Assembly (NCBI GenBank): GCA_036971475.1
Contig: JBAIZL010000063.1
Span: forward strand, 2,390,290 to 2,454,289
DNA length: 64,000 nt
Reading direction: 5' to 3'
From: Prosapia bicincta
Lineage: Eukaryota > Arthropoda > Insecta > Hemiptera > Cercopidae
Made by a program: the position numbers and the translations under genes. Numbering within the stretch: position 1 is the stretch's first letter; each line of letters opens with the position of its first letter. The notes under the pieces were generated by a model. The model was given only the letters and a program-made list of their open reading frames with translations. It was not told the origin of the DNA and did not search any database. Shown here one piece after another: positions 37,350-50,900 of this stretch.

Positions 37350-39420
37350 TTAGGCAACTGGTATTATAAGTTAGCATTGATTACTTTTTGTGTTGGTTTC
37401 CAATATTTTTACTGAGGTACTAATGATACAAAAATTCTATCCATTTAAATCCATCTTCTGTTATATGATTTACAGAATTAATTTAAAGGTATATTTTACT
37501 AAGGTATAAATTTTGTAACATTTACTAAAAGTAAAACTATTCCTTTGTTTAACAAATGAGAAAACTTGTTTGACATAGTTACAGCCAAGATCTACCACTA
37601 CAAGCTCTACAACTATACAGAAATTAAATAACATTGACACACACCGCCTTCGGAGTATTAAAAGCGAGATTATTATTATAGAAAGAAATAGAATTTAGAA
37701 TATCCCCTCCCTTTAAAGAATTCTGATAAGTAATCCCTCTCGGGCTGTGGAAAAAGTGGGTATGTACAATTTATATCAATAAATATAATTTAATTATTTA
37801 CCTGTTGCGGGTTGTCTTTATTTCTATTGGGCTCCTCACTGGTTACCTTGAGAAGGCATGTTGATCAGAATTCACCACACCCTCAATCATCAGGTAGACG
37901 TTGAGAACCCTTTCTGATCAACTCTCGCTATAAGACTCCTACTAGACAACTTGATTCTTTTAATTTAAAAAAGGACCAGGAAATACATGTTTAGCACAAA
38001 CAGCTGTTTATATTAGGTCCGCTGAAGAGTGCCAGTCTCCCGTAGCAACTGTTGAAACTATTTACTATCTTTCGTTTATGGATATCAAGGTTTGGCGGTA
38101 ATATAAAAAAAGTTACAATATTAACAATAAAGAAATTTTTTTAAATAAATATTTTTATTGGTTCATTCTGTCTCCATTTACACAAAACTAGTGGCTAGTT
38201 TTATCTACAGTGATATTTCTGTACAAGGTATTTCACATTCATTCTACAACCATAATTATTTTTATGTCATGTCTTAAACTCTTAAAGTAATTTTTTCAAT
38301 ACACAAGAAACTAATTACCTGTCATGCTTTAAATGTAACTATTATTAAAATGTTGATAGACTTCACTTAGGCACTTTAAATATATATTTACATTTGTCTA
38401 AAGTAGCACATAGTTTGAGTTTTAATGAAGACTTTGTTGCAGATTGAGTTGACAATGGGAAAAATCTTCCGAAATGGCAGTCCTCATTAAAAATCAAAGT
38501 TCGGCGCTACTTTGAGCATGTTTTCTTATATTTTAAAACAAAAAATTATACTCAAGTTCAAGATGAAAATTATCTAAAATAACAAAGTTTTTATCAACTT
38601 TCTGAACAAATTGAAGTAACCAACTACATTGTTGAAGGGATACAGAAATTTTGCATTTCTAAATAGAGTATGTTTCTTAAAAACACAATAATATATTTTA
38701 AGTACTAAACTAACAACAGATAGAAAAACAAAATTATGCCTTTGTTTCTAAAAATATTTTCATGAGAATTGTAATATTTGACTACATATGCAAACATTTT
38801 ATTTTTTAATCATTACTAGACAATACCATTACACTAATTTTTAGAATAGCCATTGCTATAAATAGTCAACTATACTTACTTATTCTATTAAATTTCTTTA
38901 AGAATAAAAACTAAAATCTTAAAATTGTTTACAATAAGAACTTATTGATAATTTTGATTATTTTTTGTTTTAAAAAATTAGTAATAAAAACATTTTTCTT
39001 GAACTCGTTTAAGAGTTGTTGAAGAAGTAAAAGTTACAATAAAAAAGTTGCTATAATTTAAATCATTAGTAGCCTATATTTTTTTTTAATCTGCTGAGAT
39101 TTTACGCTGTTGCAAACTTAATAGAAGTATTTAACAGAATCAATAAATTCATAATAATTTGAATTCAGTTAGGTTGAATGTTTAATAAACTTAAATATTT
39201 GTTAAACAATAAAAGGAAATTTTAAGAAAAACTTTCTCACAATCTTTAATTTTTTTACAATGGTTATCAAATAATTTATTCTGTCAAGATTTACTGGAGC
39301 AGATAATTCCTTGTCATTTTTGTTTCATTTGAGTTGCAATAAAAATTGCAATGTTTGATTTAAAGCAGTGTTATAAAAGGTGTAGTAGGCCTAATTTGAT
39401 ACTCCTATTGTTGAACCATT
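37350..39420. other. AT-rich sequence downstream of the protease gene
   Basis: No coding sequence recognised. It includes the likely 3' UTR of the protease (minus strand, below 39423). Confidence 0.35.
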
Positions 39421-39422
39421 GT

Positions 39423-39575
39423 TTATTTTAAATTTTTTGAAATCCAAGGCATAAAGTGAGTGACTCTTGTATACACTCCTGGATACTGTCCTTTTCCACA
39501 GCCTATTCCCCAGCTCACAACTCCAACTTGTGTCCATCTGCCTTCATTAATCATCAAAGGTCCACCACTGTCTCC
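39423..39575 (-). CDS. serine protease exon G: catalytic serine and C terminus
   Basis: Acceptor CTATATAG. It encodes [12 protein letters not shown], then [20 protein letters not shown] and PWISKNLK with a TAA stop at 39425-39423. Trp215, Gly216 and Gly226 equivalents are present, so the substrate pocket is open and the enzyme should be active. An AATAAA overlaps the stop on the minus strand but is too close to it to be the sole poly(A) signal. Confidence 0.96.
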   Translation of the reverse strand, partial: GDSGGPLMINEGRWTQVGVVSWGIGCGKGQYPGVYTRVTHFMPWISKNLK

Positions 39576-42500
39576 CTATATAGAAAAAATGAAATATGTA
39601 AATTAAAACACAATATTTAAGAGCTTTATCTTAAAGTTTACATTTCCTGTATCGTATATTTGAGATCATCTGTGTATAATCTTTTGTTTTAAGACTTGTA
39701 TTAAATTCTCATATATGTTTATAGTTTTCAAATTAATTTGTGTATTTTAATTTATCATAATATTGATTTTGTATTTTTTCAATTCCTTCTATTAGTTCAT
39801 ACCTTCAAATTTTTAATCGTCAATAAAATACTTTTTATTCCACTCAAAATCAAATACAATTTTAAAAACTTGAAGTGGGTGACACTTGATGTTAATACAG
39901 TTTTCTCAATTATTAATTAGTTACTTAACACGTTCAGCACGGCTAGCGTTCCGGCATGCTCTGGATTCTCTTACGAGGCACAGAGAGCATGCCGATGCAC
40001 TCCCAGCTTATTTTCTTAGAGACGGCGAGCTCACCGGCATACTCACTCCCAGGCTAATTGAAACTTCTCTAGTGTCGATACGTGTTTGTATAAAGGTTTG
40101 ATTTTTACGTCAGTGCTTCAGAAGAGTTTGGAGAACATTGTGTCTAAGTCGTTTTTATATCCGACCATCCCAAGTTAACTTTTGATGCTTCAACTGAAAC
40201 AATGTTTCAGGGAGTTTTATGAACAGATTTAATTTGGTTTAACTTTTATGTTTTAATGTTTTTTTATAGTTTGAACCACTTAACGCGGCAAAATATCCGG
40301 TTAAAACAACGATCATAAAAATAAACTAAGCTTTCTGAACTAACGCAAGAATAAACGATAACTGCCCTATTAGAGTTTTATTTAAGAATGAATTAATTTT
40401 AGTTTTATATGGGAGAAAAGCTTTTTCAATAAATGGGAAGATATGCAATATAGTTACTTTTTTCCATTTGGCTTAAAATAAGTGATAACATATGATTTCA
40501 TAAAACAGCTGGTTTTAGGTTATGGGTTATGTGGTAGAACATCTGTTAATGTGTAGGTTATGTTACTTTATTTAAATTAATTGTAGTTATTTAATAAAAA
40601 GTAGCTAAAATAGATTGTTCTTTGTTGATCTAAGGAGGAATTGACTTTAAAAAATTGTTGTTTCTATTATTTGTTTCTAAAAGATAAGCCTAATATATAC
40701 ATACCTATGTTTATATTATTATTTATGTTCACTTAAAAAAGATCGTAGAATCTCACTCCTGGAATTAAGTGTAAAGCATGGTTAAAAGAAGCAACATTTT
40801 ATATCACACTCGTGACATACTCTTTATCACAAATCAGTTTAGATGATATAATTTATATCACATTTTCAAATTTGTGAAATTATTATTTTGAGTGTTCCTC
40901 AGTAGTGCAGAAACATTAAGGTTGTAAATTTTGATTAAAAAAAATCAATTTACAAATTATTAAAAATAATGGAATGAATTAGAACATAGATGCAAAATTA
41001 GAACAAAATATTGAGTACATCTATCATGCTACAAACTTGAAAAAGATTCTTTCCCTTTTTTCAACTCACTGAATACTACATCGCAACTATAGCACAAGAT
41101 GATTCTTACAGAATCCAGACATTTAGTTCAGACTGATGTAACCAATCCCAAACATTTACATTATCAGAAAAAAACATGTGTTTTGGTGTTTCACATTACT
41201 CTTTAATCCATTGCTGATAGCTTTTAGTCAGCTATACAGTTTTTAAAAAATAATTCTGAGTCACGTCACAGTTCTAGTTTGATGCATAGTTAGTTTATTA
41301 GTCATAAGTTTTGTTATATCCTATATCCATTTTTATAAATATATCTGTACTTTAAATATTTAATTAAATTTGTTCTAGTAATGTTTTCTTACTTATGTAT
41401 TTATTTTGGTTTCCATTGTGATATTGTTTTTTTTAAAAATGGTTTGCAAGAGTGAACAGTTAGGAATTGAAATTCATGTTGGCAATTTCGGTTCACTTAA
41501 TTTTTGTTACATTAAATGAAATATGTTACTTTCCTGCTGAGTAGAATAAGATATAGAATAGTTTATGAAAGCTCATTTTATCCCCTTTACTATGGTATAT
41601 GGCTTATTGAGTTTGAACGTTAACAAAAAATTTAATTACAAAATTAACAAAACTCCTATTTTTGTTATGTTTATTACACTTTGATATTACTTGCCACCAG
41701 ACTTTTTGTTAACTAAAGGTTGTTAAATAGTTAACTTACACTTGAAGAAAACGTTTTCGTCTTACTACTTCTTCAGCCTCCTAGTTTAAAGTACAACATC
41801 GGCATTAGTATAGATACAACAGAAGTATCTATACAAATTTCATCCGAAATATTTTATTGTTACATGAAATACACTTAATTTCTTGTATTTCTCAGTTCTA
41901 AAATGTTTTAGTTTCTTATGTTTAGTTCAAATTATGATTTTACATTCTTATAGAAAAAGTTAAATTTCATTGCATTAAGGCCAACAACATGCACGGAAAA
42001 AATTAATTTCCATGTTAACCTATACTAAATTTTTACACAGAAATATTTATTGTTATAAGTTAAACATAAAATGTATTTGTAATTTATTAAAATCTGAATA
42101 ATAAACTTACACTACAAGAATCTCTTGTTGCTTGTCCGGCACATAAGAAATGTTCAACTATTCCACCAGGAGCAGCTGGACCATACTTAGTTTTACATTC
42201 TGTGTTCGTCCATATTGGAATACTCACTTCCTGCAAAACTGCAGGCTGATGACCACCTAAATAATATCATTTCATTAAAAAAGTAGTAACTACTAAAATG
42301 TATTACAGTAGAACCTCTCTAATTTGACACTCTTTAATTTGTCACCTTCTGTAATTTGTCACAGTAATAACAAACATTGTCTGCACTGTCACCTAGTATA
42401 GGCATAAGAAAAGAATTCCTTTTGACTGACATTTTTGAAAACTAAAACATAGATTAAATATACCAAAGTTTTTCTTGCTAGTGTTATTGTTATTACAAGG

Positions 42501-44912
42501 TAATGTAACATGTTATTTACGTCTCTTATGAAAATAGAGTAACATACTGTATTTGTAATTACAAACTGTACTACAGTGTATGGCTATTACTGATTCTATA
42601 GGGTTGTGTAATAGTGTTGTTGAGATTTTTGGCCGACATAAATAATTTAAGTACAACATTAATTGCATTACATATCTATTCATGTTTACTCATGATTACA
42701 TGTTAATTTCTTGAGTTCTGTAATTCGTCTGTTTCTCTAATTTGTCACCCCTCGCTCCCAAATCTGAGGAATTTTAAGTTTCCACAAGTCATAATTAAAA
42801 AGCTTGTTTTTTGCAATACCTAGTGAAACATTATGAACTCAAAATCAACAAGATTAACTAAACCTTACAAGAAACGCTACCACATGGTTGTTATAAAATA
42901 TGTTTGTAAATTTAGGGCATATTTTCACCGAAAAACGTAACTTTACTAGCTGTGTATGATAATGTATTATGGGTTTAATTCACAAAATTTTAGAAAAAGG
43001 GTGCAAAACTTTACAACTTTATTAAATGATAAGTAATACTATAAATGATTCACAAACGAAACATCTGAAGGTTTGTATACAAATTCATGAAATACTTATT
43101 AAAGAAGTCCCTCTACATAACAATAAAGTTATATGCTGTAATAAACACATATGATATTACACTTGTTTGTTTATCTTGACAGAAAAACCACTACTTACTG
43201 ATTTATTCAGCAAACGCGTTTCGCTCTAGGTCAGCGCATTTTTCAATGCTGTGAATTACTGACAAGACTGTTGCTCAGGTGTGTTGTGTTGGTGTGAGTC
43301 TGTGGTGCATTTTTGTTCTGAGGTGTGTTATTGTTCATAGAGTAGTTGTTAATTATGTGCTCAAATATAATGTTTGATTGGGAGTGTATTTTGTCATTTA
43401 GAATGTGTTGTGGATAGTATTTATGGTGTTTATATATCTCATTGTTTCCTACTGTTAAGGTTTTTGCTTTTATTGATGCAATGTAGGATTTTTAAAATGG
43501 TGTCTATGTCAGTCTGTGAGTGTAGTGTGTTTTGTATGTGTATGGAGAAATTTGATGTGGGTTTTGTCTTTCTTATCTCTTTTACGTCTTCTTCGTATCT
43601 TGTGGTAAATGTTCTCCCTGTTTGTCCTATGTAAAAGCTGGGACAGTTGTTGCATGTAATCTTGTACATGGCTGCACTGTCATGTTTATCCTGGTGTGTT
43701 TTTGAAAAGTGTAGGTGTTTTTTAATTGTGTTGGATGTTGAGAATGCTACTTTGTATTTAAGTTTGCGAAACGAGGAAGCTATTTTTTGTGATGTGTTGT
43801 CATGATATGTAAGTGTTATATAGGTTTGTGTTTGTGTGTTATTGTTTTTTGTTGAGTTATGTGTACATTGTTTTTTGCATATTATGTTGTCTATCAATGT
43901 GTGTTAATTTCTGTTTTTATGGGCTATGTGTTTTATTGTGTTTAGTTCATTTATTTTGTCTTAATTGCTCATGGGTATGTTGATTAATCTGAGTATCATG
44001 GAGTGGAAGGCAGCAGGTTTGTGTTAAGTGGGTGATTGGACGTGTTGTCTATAACTCTGTCAGTGGTGGTGGGTTTCCTGTATACAACAAACACACATTC
44101 AAAATATAACTAATAAAAAGAGTTACTATAAAAATATCCCTTCTTTAATAAAAATATCAAATTTTCAGTACATATGTATAGGTGTTCAAAATGTGTTATT
44201 TTGTGCATATTTCATAAGAATTATTCAATATGTAATAGGTTATTTAAAACATTTAGATTCATTTATTATATGTATTCATTGTAAATTATCAGATATAAAA
44301 AAGTATCTAAATCTTGATTAACAATTTTAAGTTACCCTTTGAAAATAAAATTTTACTAAACTGTAACAAAAGTTTCCACTGACTGTAATGAAATACTTTG
44401 TACAATGAAAACTAAGTTTTAAAATATATTATTGTTAAATTCCAAATATATTTTAAAAAAAAATCATTTTACTTACCTTCTCGTAAACTGCCCCAACCAA
44501 TAACAGTTGCAGTTTTTCCAGCATAAAGTGTACGTCCTTGAGGCAGACAAATAGATCGGACATGTTTTGTAAATTTCACAGGTGAGTCCAAAGTAAGAAT
44601 TGCAATATCATTATACTGAAAACATAATGGTTATTGCCATTAGTAATAATAAGATGTTTTCTGGAAAAATAGTACATAGTTAATGCCTCATACTAAATTC
44701 AATAAAAGGACATTGATTACCTTATAGTATTTTAAAAATTATATGTTTCTATTATAATCTAGTAACTTATTAGCTAATGATTTTAATTATTAAAATTTGA
44801 TAAAATAAATAATATAAATTGCATAAAATTTAAAGAATTTAAAATAATATTTTTTTCCAACTTTAATTTTTCTCTCTACTTGAGATACTACTTTACACAC
44901 ACACACACACAT

Positions 44913-44947
<35 letters not shown>

Positions 44948-47900
44948 CACACTCGCACGCACACGTGCAGGCGCAAACACACACACGTGCACACGCACAC
45001 ACACATGCGCACACGCACACACAAGAGTTTATGAACTAATAGAAGACTGACAATTTATGGGTGAAATAAGTTGGCAGTTGGCTCTCAGGTAAAAATTGTG
45101 TATTCGTCGTATATAATCATCAGGCACTGCCGTCATCCCTCATCGTGGGCATAAATCGTGGCCTACCCGTCCCAACCTTTGGACAATACTATTAACATGC
45201 TTCTATGAAGGGTTTGTTTATTTTTTTCCATTTGTTGTCCATTTATACTATACATTAAGAAGTATAAGTAAGAAAATAACAAGTCACCCCTATGAGCCAG
45301 CGAAAGGTGAAGGGTTGATGTTTTTGAAAATGACCCGTAAGTACCTCCACCCTCTCCCTGTCTTCTTGGAGAGACCTGCAGCTTCCAAGTGCCAGTTTAT
45401 AAAATTTATCCTTTAGATTACTCTAAAATATAATAATTTTCGCTGCATTAAAATTTTATTTAAATCCTGATTTAATTTAATGTGTTACATGTTTTTTGAG
45501 TTTAAATCTCCCTACCGTTATTTTGGATTTCTGTGGTTCATTTTGAAAGATTTTGCTATAAATTGTTTTAACAAAACAGTATTGTATTAAAATAAGTAAC
45601 AGTGCCATTGTGTATAAAGTAACAATAAAGTTATTTTGTATTCACTGCTGACATTATTTTTAAAATGTATTCCCACTACAAGAAAATGGTATAAATCTAA
45701 TGCAGCTCTACCGAAAGTGAATATGTGTGCCAGTATCACAGCTATAAACTAATTGTCGTTTGCACACAAGGGCTGCCAAAGTATTTAGTTATAAAAGTCA
45801 TCAGATTTGTGTTGGTTACCTTTTTTGTTTTAATGTACATGTATATACAAGTCTATACCTTTATAATATTTGTATAGATAAATGATTTTGATTAATTTTA
45901 TCAACTTACCAAAGTTCTTGCATCAAACCCTCTGTGTCGAACGACTCTTTTGACCTTCTTTTCAATATGTTTTATCTCTGAACTTATCTTTATATTATGG
46001 TCTCCTAGACGGACGCTCAGTCTGGCTACATCCCATGAACTCATGCTTAATAACAAAAATAACATGATCAGGTAACACATAAAAAAACTAATACTGTAGT
46101 TTAATTTTATTTTAAATTGTATTAAAACTAGTAAGTTTTATTTAAATTTCAAATTACACTTTTGCTATTACTTGCGACCAGACATTTGTTAACAACTTTT
46201 AGTTAACAAATGTCTGGTCGTAAAGTAATAGCAAAAGTGCAATTTGTAATTTACAACCAGCTCGTCATGAACAGCAACAAGATTTCGATATTTATTTAAA
46301 TCTTTATTTTATTTTAAAAGAGAGAGGAAGTTATAATAATAATAATCGTAGAATAATTAGAATATATATAATACAAAGGAGTAGCACACTTATTAGGTTC
46401 TTATATAAAATAAACTATAATAAAACTCTTATATTATTTTCTTCTCTAAAACTTGAATTTGAGCTACTTACTAATTCTCTCCAAAAAAATTAACCTTAAA
46501 TACAAAGAAAAGTACATACAATATTTTCATTTTTTGACAGGAAAAATATAACAATGCTTTTAATAATAGAAGAACCAATATCTTAAACATGCAAATTTAT
46601 AGTTTTAAAGAGTTTTAAATTTCCTAATAAAAAATTAATTTTATGTTTTTCATATACATGTGAACAATGTAGGTATCTGTTAAATGAGAAATAATTTAAT
46701 AATTTGTCCTCATTTCAATCTTTAGCTAGTAGTATATACTAAAGAAGTACATTGAACAAGCTCAAGTGAAATTACCTAGACTGAGGACCAATGAATGAAA
46801 TTCGTCTGTTATCAGGCAATCAACAAACAATCTCCATGACTGGAGACCTGGCTATCGAGAGTTAAAGCACTTTCGCTTCCCCACAACTCTACCCAAACTT
46901 CTTGACACTCATAGGGTAGATCTTTGTAGCTACAGACGGTAAGATACCTCAAGCATCTTGGAGATATGCATCAAATATTGATTGATTTTGATCCTATTAA
47001 TTCAAAACTCCTTTAGATAGAAATAAACCAAATTTGCTGGGAGACCCGTGGCTCCTACCTCATTAGGAAAGCAGTGACAGGAGAACCCCTTCTGTTGAAT
47101 AGAGGAACACAAGGTCTCATGCTTGTTGGCCTTGTACAGATGTTTCTTCGGGATATTAGGCTCTCACGGGACCATCAGTTCCACGTGTCAATGAGAATGC
47201 CAGAAGATCAGGATACAAAGATGTAATTCCCATCTCAGAGAGAAATGTCTGTTGCCAAGATCCATTCATATAATCCAATCCATAGCCTTTCCTAATACAG
47301 ATCCAAGAACTCTGAATGCTGGTTTCCTCCTTCCCTTTTCACCTACCCAACAAAATGACAGGGACCATGGGTTCAAACCCCTTTCTTACTGGCAGGAACA
47401 ATCAATAACCGTATGTGGGATCTGTTTCCTCTGCTGTTGGACAAATTTGCCCAAGAATTCGAAAGGAAGCCTCCTTCCTAACTGAAAGAATTCTTGAACC
47501 CCCATCCACAAGTTATTCGTGGTGGGCCCAAAAACCCCTTCTCTCATTGCCAAGACCAAATATCTAGACTTTAATGGGTTGCAAAACTCAAGTTGTCTAG
47601 TTGCAAAACTCAAGCCCCTTTCCCAGAAGCCAAGACATGGTCTTCTGTGTACGCGACACCAAAGTAAGATCATCAGCAAATGCCATCAGGGCTGGAAGTC
47701 TCAATCAAAGTAAAGAACCTATTTTAACATGACAACTGTTTTGCAAGTAAGGAAGCAAAACATATGCCAAGAAGATGCATGTTCTTGGCTGTCAACACAA
47801 TATCTGTGATCTAGCTTATGTATCAAGTTATCATCTATACAGTTAAGCATAAAACTTTAAAAAAAACTTCTATAAAAACAATCCATAAAAAATAACTTTT

Positions 47901-50900
47901 AAATACATTTTTGGAAGTCAAAGAATCAACTGAATGAGAAGAAGACAGGAAGATCAGAAGACATTACAGAATCTCAAACAATACAACTTCAGAGCAATTA
48001 TAATTTTGTAGCTACTGTAACAAAATTAAAAGCATCAGGTTAAAAAAAACTCAGGTTTATTAAAACTCAGGTTAACTTTTTGAAGAAATTTCTTAAGAAT
48101 ACCATCTTTGAACCCAATGATGCTCACTTGGAAGCTGTAGGTTTTCGTAACTCTCTCCTCTAATGTCAAGAAAGTTCTGTTACTCCGGAAGATATTTAGT
48201 TGCGATTAAAAGTAGATGACCACGACTACTTCATTCTGTCTGAAAAACTCAATTCTATAAGTACAAAATGCTCCTTTAAAAACATTTACTGCATATTTTA
48301 TCCATCAAGTCACTGTTTGTATTTTTTATTTCAAAATATTCTAAACAATTCTTCCTCCTATACAGGATGTTTAATTATAGCCTATTAATATTGTTCCTAA
48401 TCGTTCTTCTTCTTATTATTATTAAGTTTATTTAATTGAATCTGATCTTTGATTATTCCAGACAACTTTGAACGTCAATTAGTCTAGAATAAAGAGCCTA
48501 TATTATATTGCTTTATATGGTTGATAAAACTTAGTATCTTACTGTGCAACACAATGTGCAGCTGTTAGAATGTGGGTTGAGTCTATAAGAGAACCGCCAC
48601 AAAACTGTCGTCCTCCATTGAAGAGTGCAGCCTACAACAAAAATTACTGTAGTTAAATAATGAAATATTTCAAGTATTAGTTTAAATATATTCAACACAA
48701 GCTATTATATTTTGTGCAGTAAGGAATGAGCTTATGATTTCCTGTATCATCTAATTATTTGCTTATGATTGGATTGAGATTGGCAAAGAAAATAAAAATA
48801 GTTTACTAGGACATAAAGTGGTAATGAATTCCCGTAGTAAAAATAAGCATCACCAATTATATAATATGTGGTCAGTGTATGGCAAGGGTTCATAAACTGG
48901 GGGGTGCGCCTCCATTGAGAGGGGGGTGAAGGCAAGTGAAGGAATGCGCGAGATCAGTTGGAAAATATAAAGATAAAATGTAATATTATAGAGACAAACT
49001 TGATGTTGCTAATGACTTGAGTTATGTCCTTACTAAAATATAACCTCAAATTGACATGCTAGTGTAAAAAAGGCAAGCTCAAGCATCTCACTAACAGATT
49101 TTTCTCTTATCAGTTAAAATTCACTTTGCAAATTGAAACTTGAAATGTTATATCATGTTTCTTATGATAGTATGAATAAATAGATAAATCGAATTCAATA
49201 TATATATATATATATATAATATTTGATTCTTTTTCATTTGCCCATACCATTTATTTATATTATAAAATGTAAGGGTGTGGCGGGATGGGGGGATCTCATT
49301 TAAAGAGGAGGAGGCATGGTAACAAAACGTTTGGGAACCCCTGGTGTATGGGAATCAATAACAAACATAGTTTAAACGTTTTTTTTTTTACTTAATATAA
49401 TTAAACGCTCTCACATTATTACTTGGTCATCAAAATTGACAAGAGGGTTTAGGCATTATAATATCTGTACATTGGTTATTACTTCACTATTAATATTGTA
49501 TTTTGGCCCTTCATTTATTAATTTAACCTAATTTGTTTATGCAATTAACGTGGCATTAATTGTTAACAATATTAAATTGTTAGCTTAAAACACCTTATCA
49601 TATTTCTAGCCATTGTAACTTCTTTACATAAGTCATTGATATAGATTCGTTCAACACAGAAAAAATTAGTTAAAATAACTAGTAAAAACTGCTATGAATA
49701 GAGACAAACACTTTTGTATATTCCTTTTTAAAATTAAAATGTATAAGGAAGTATAAAAAATATATATTTTTGTAACTAATAGCAGTAAAATGGATTTTAT
49801 GCTAGATTAATTAGTTGTATTTAAATTACTTACTATCCATGGCCATTCCCCTGGATCAGCATTTTGTCCTCCAACAATTCTCTCTTGATCCTGATATCCA
49901 TTTTTAGCTCCACAACTTGAATCAGAAATAGAATCAGGTATTTCATTACCTTCGGTTGTTGGTTGAGTAGGAATAGGGTATACAGGAGGAGGTTTTGGGG
50001 CTGGGGGCTTGGAAGGTTTTAGTGTGGGAGGTTTATTAGTAGGTGGTCTTGTTGGAGGTTGTATGGTTGGAGGCCAAGGCTGTGGTGGGGGACTTGGTGG
50101 ATGAGTAGGAATGGGTGGGGGCCAATTTGGAGGTGGGCGCGATGCTGGAGGTTTTGCTGGTTTTTTTGTAGTTTTTATTGGTTTCTTGGTGGTAGGAGTA
50201 GTAGTAGCAGAAGTTGTTTCTTCCAGACCTGGATATCCGGGGCTTGGTGGGTGAGTGGGAAGAGGAGGAATGGTATGGTAAGGAGGATGTGTGGGTAATG
50301 GAGGTGGCCAGTTGGGAGGTATAACGTTTGGAGTGGATGGTTCTGGAGACTCTGAAGCCTCTTCTATCTCTGGTGGTAAAGTTGGTTTTGGAGGCCTAAT
50401 TGGTCGTTGAGTTACTGGATTTGCACAGCACACACCATATAGCTACACAAAACAGAATTATTACAAACTTGTTGTTAAAATAACTTGTTTATATACTATG
50501 CTATTTATTTATTTCAAAAGTAATTGAATATTAATAATTTTTATATTTGTTGATTTTATCTTCATGTGAGCTACTAGTTTTCACTAAAAACACCTGTAAA
50601 TATTTTACAACTTGCCTATAGTCACACTTACTTATATTTGTTGAGGACGGCCGTTTCGGGAGATGTGTCTCATTATCAACTCGGATTGTAACTGACCCCA
50701 ACACTTTTGGAGGTTAGGGTGGGGGTGGGATATTACGGTGGAACAGTGGATGTATTTTGGTGAGTATTAGGAATTATGATGTCAAAAAGTGTGTGTGAGT
50801 TATACTGCTATTGGTTGTTGTGTATGTGTATAGGGTGTACTTCGAAATGTTTGTATATTTCATATTATTCGTACATATTCGTTGTAAAATATTTTTAAAT

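Noticed and set aside
41740..41800. Possible minus-strand hammerhead (CTGAAGA ... GAAA ACG)
   Set aside because: Stem II is hardly pairable and stem I needs G-U pairs; too weak to list as an RNA feature.
45100..45125. CTGATGA on the minus strand followed by GACGAAT
   Set aside because: No GAAA and no convincing stem II; a single box is expected by chance.
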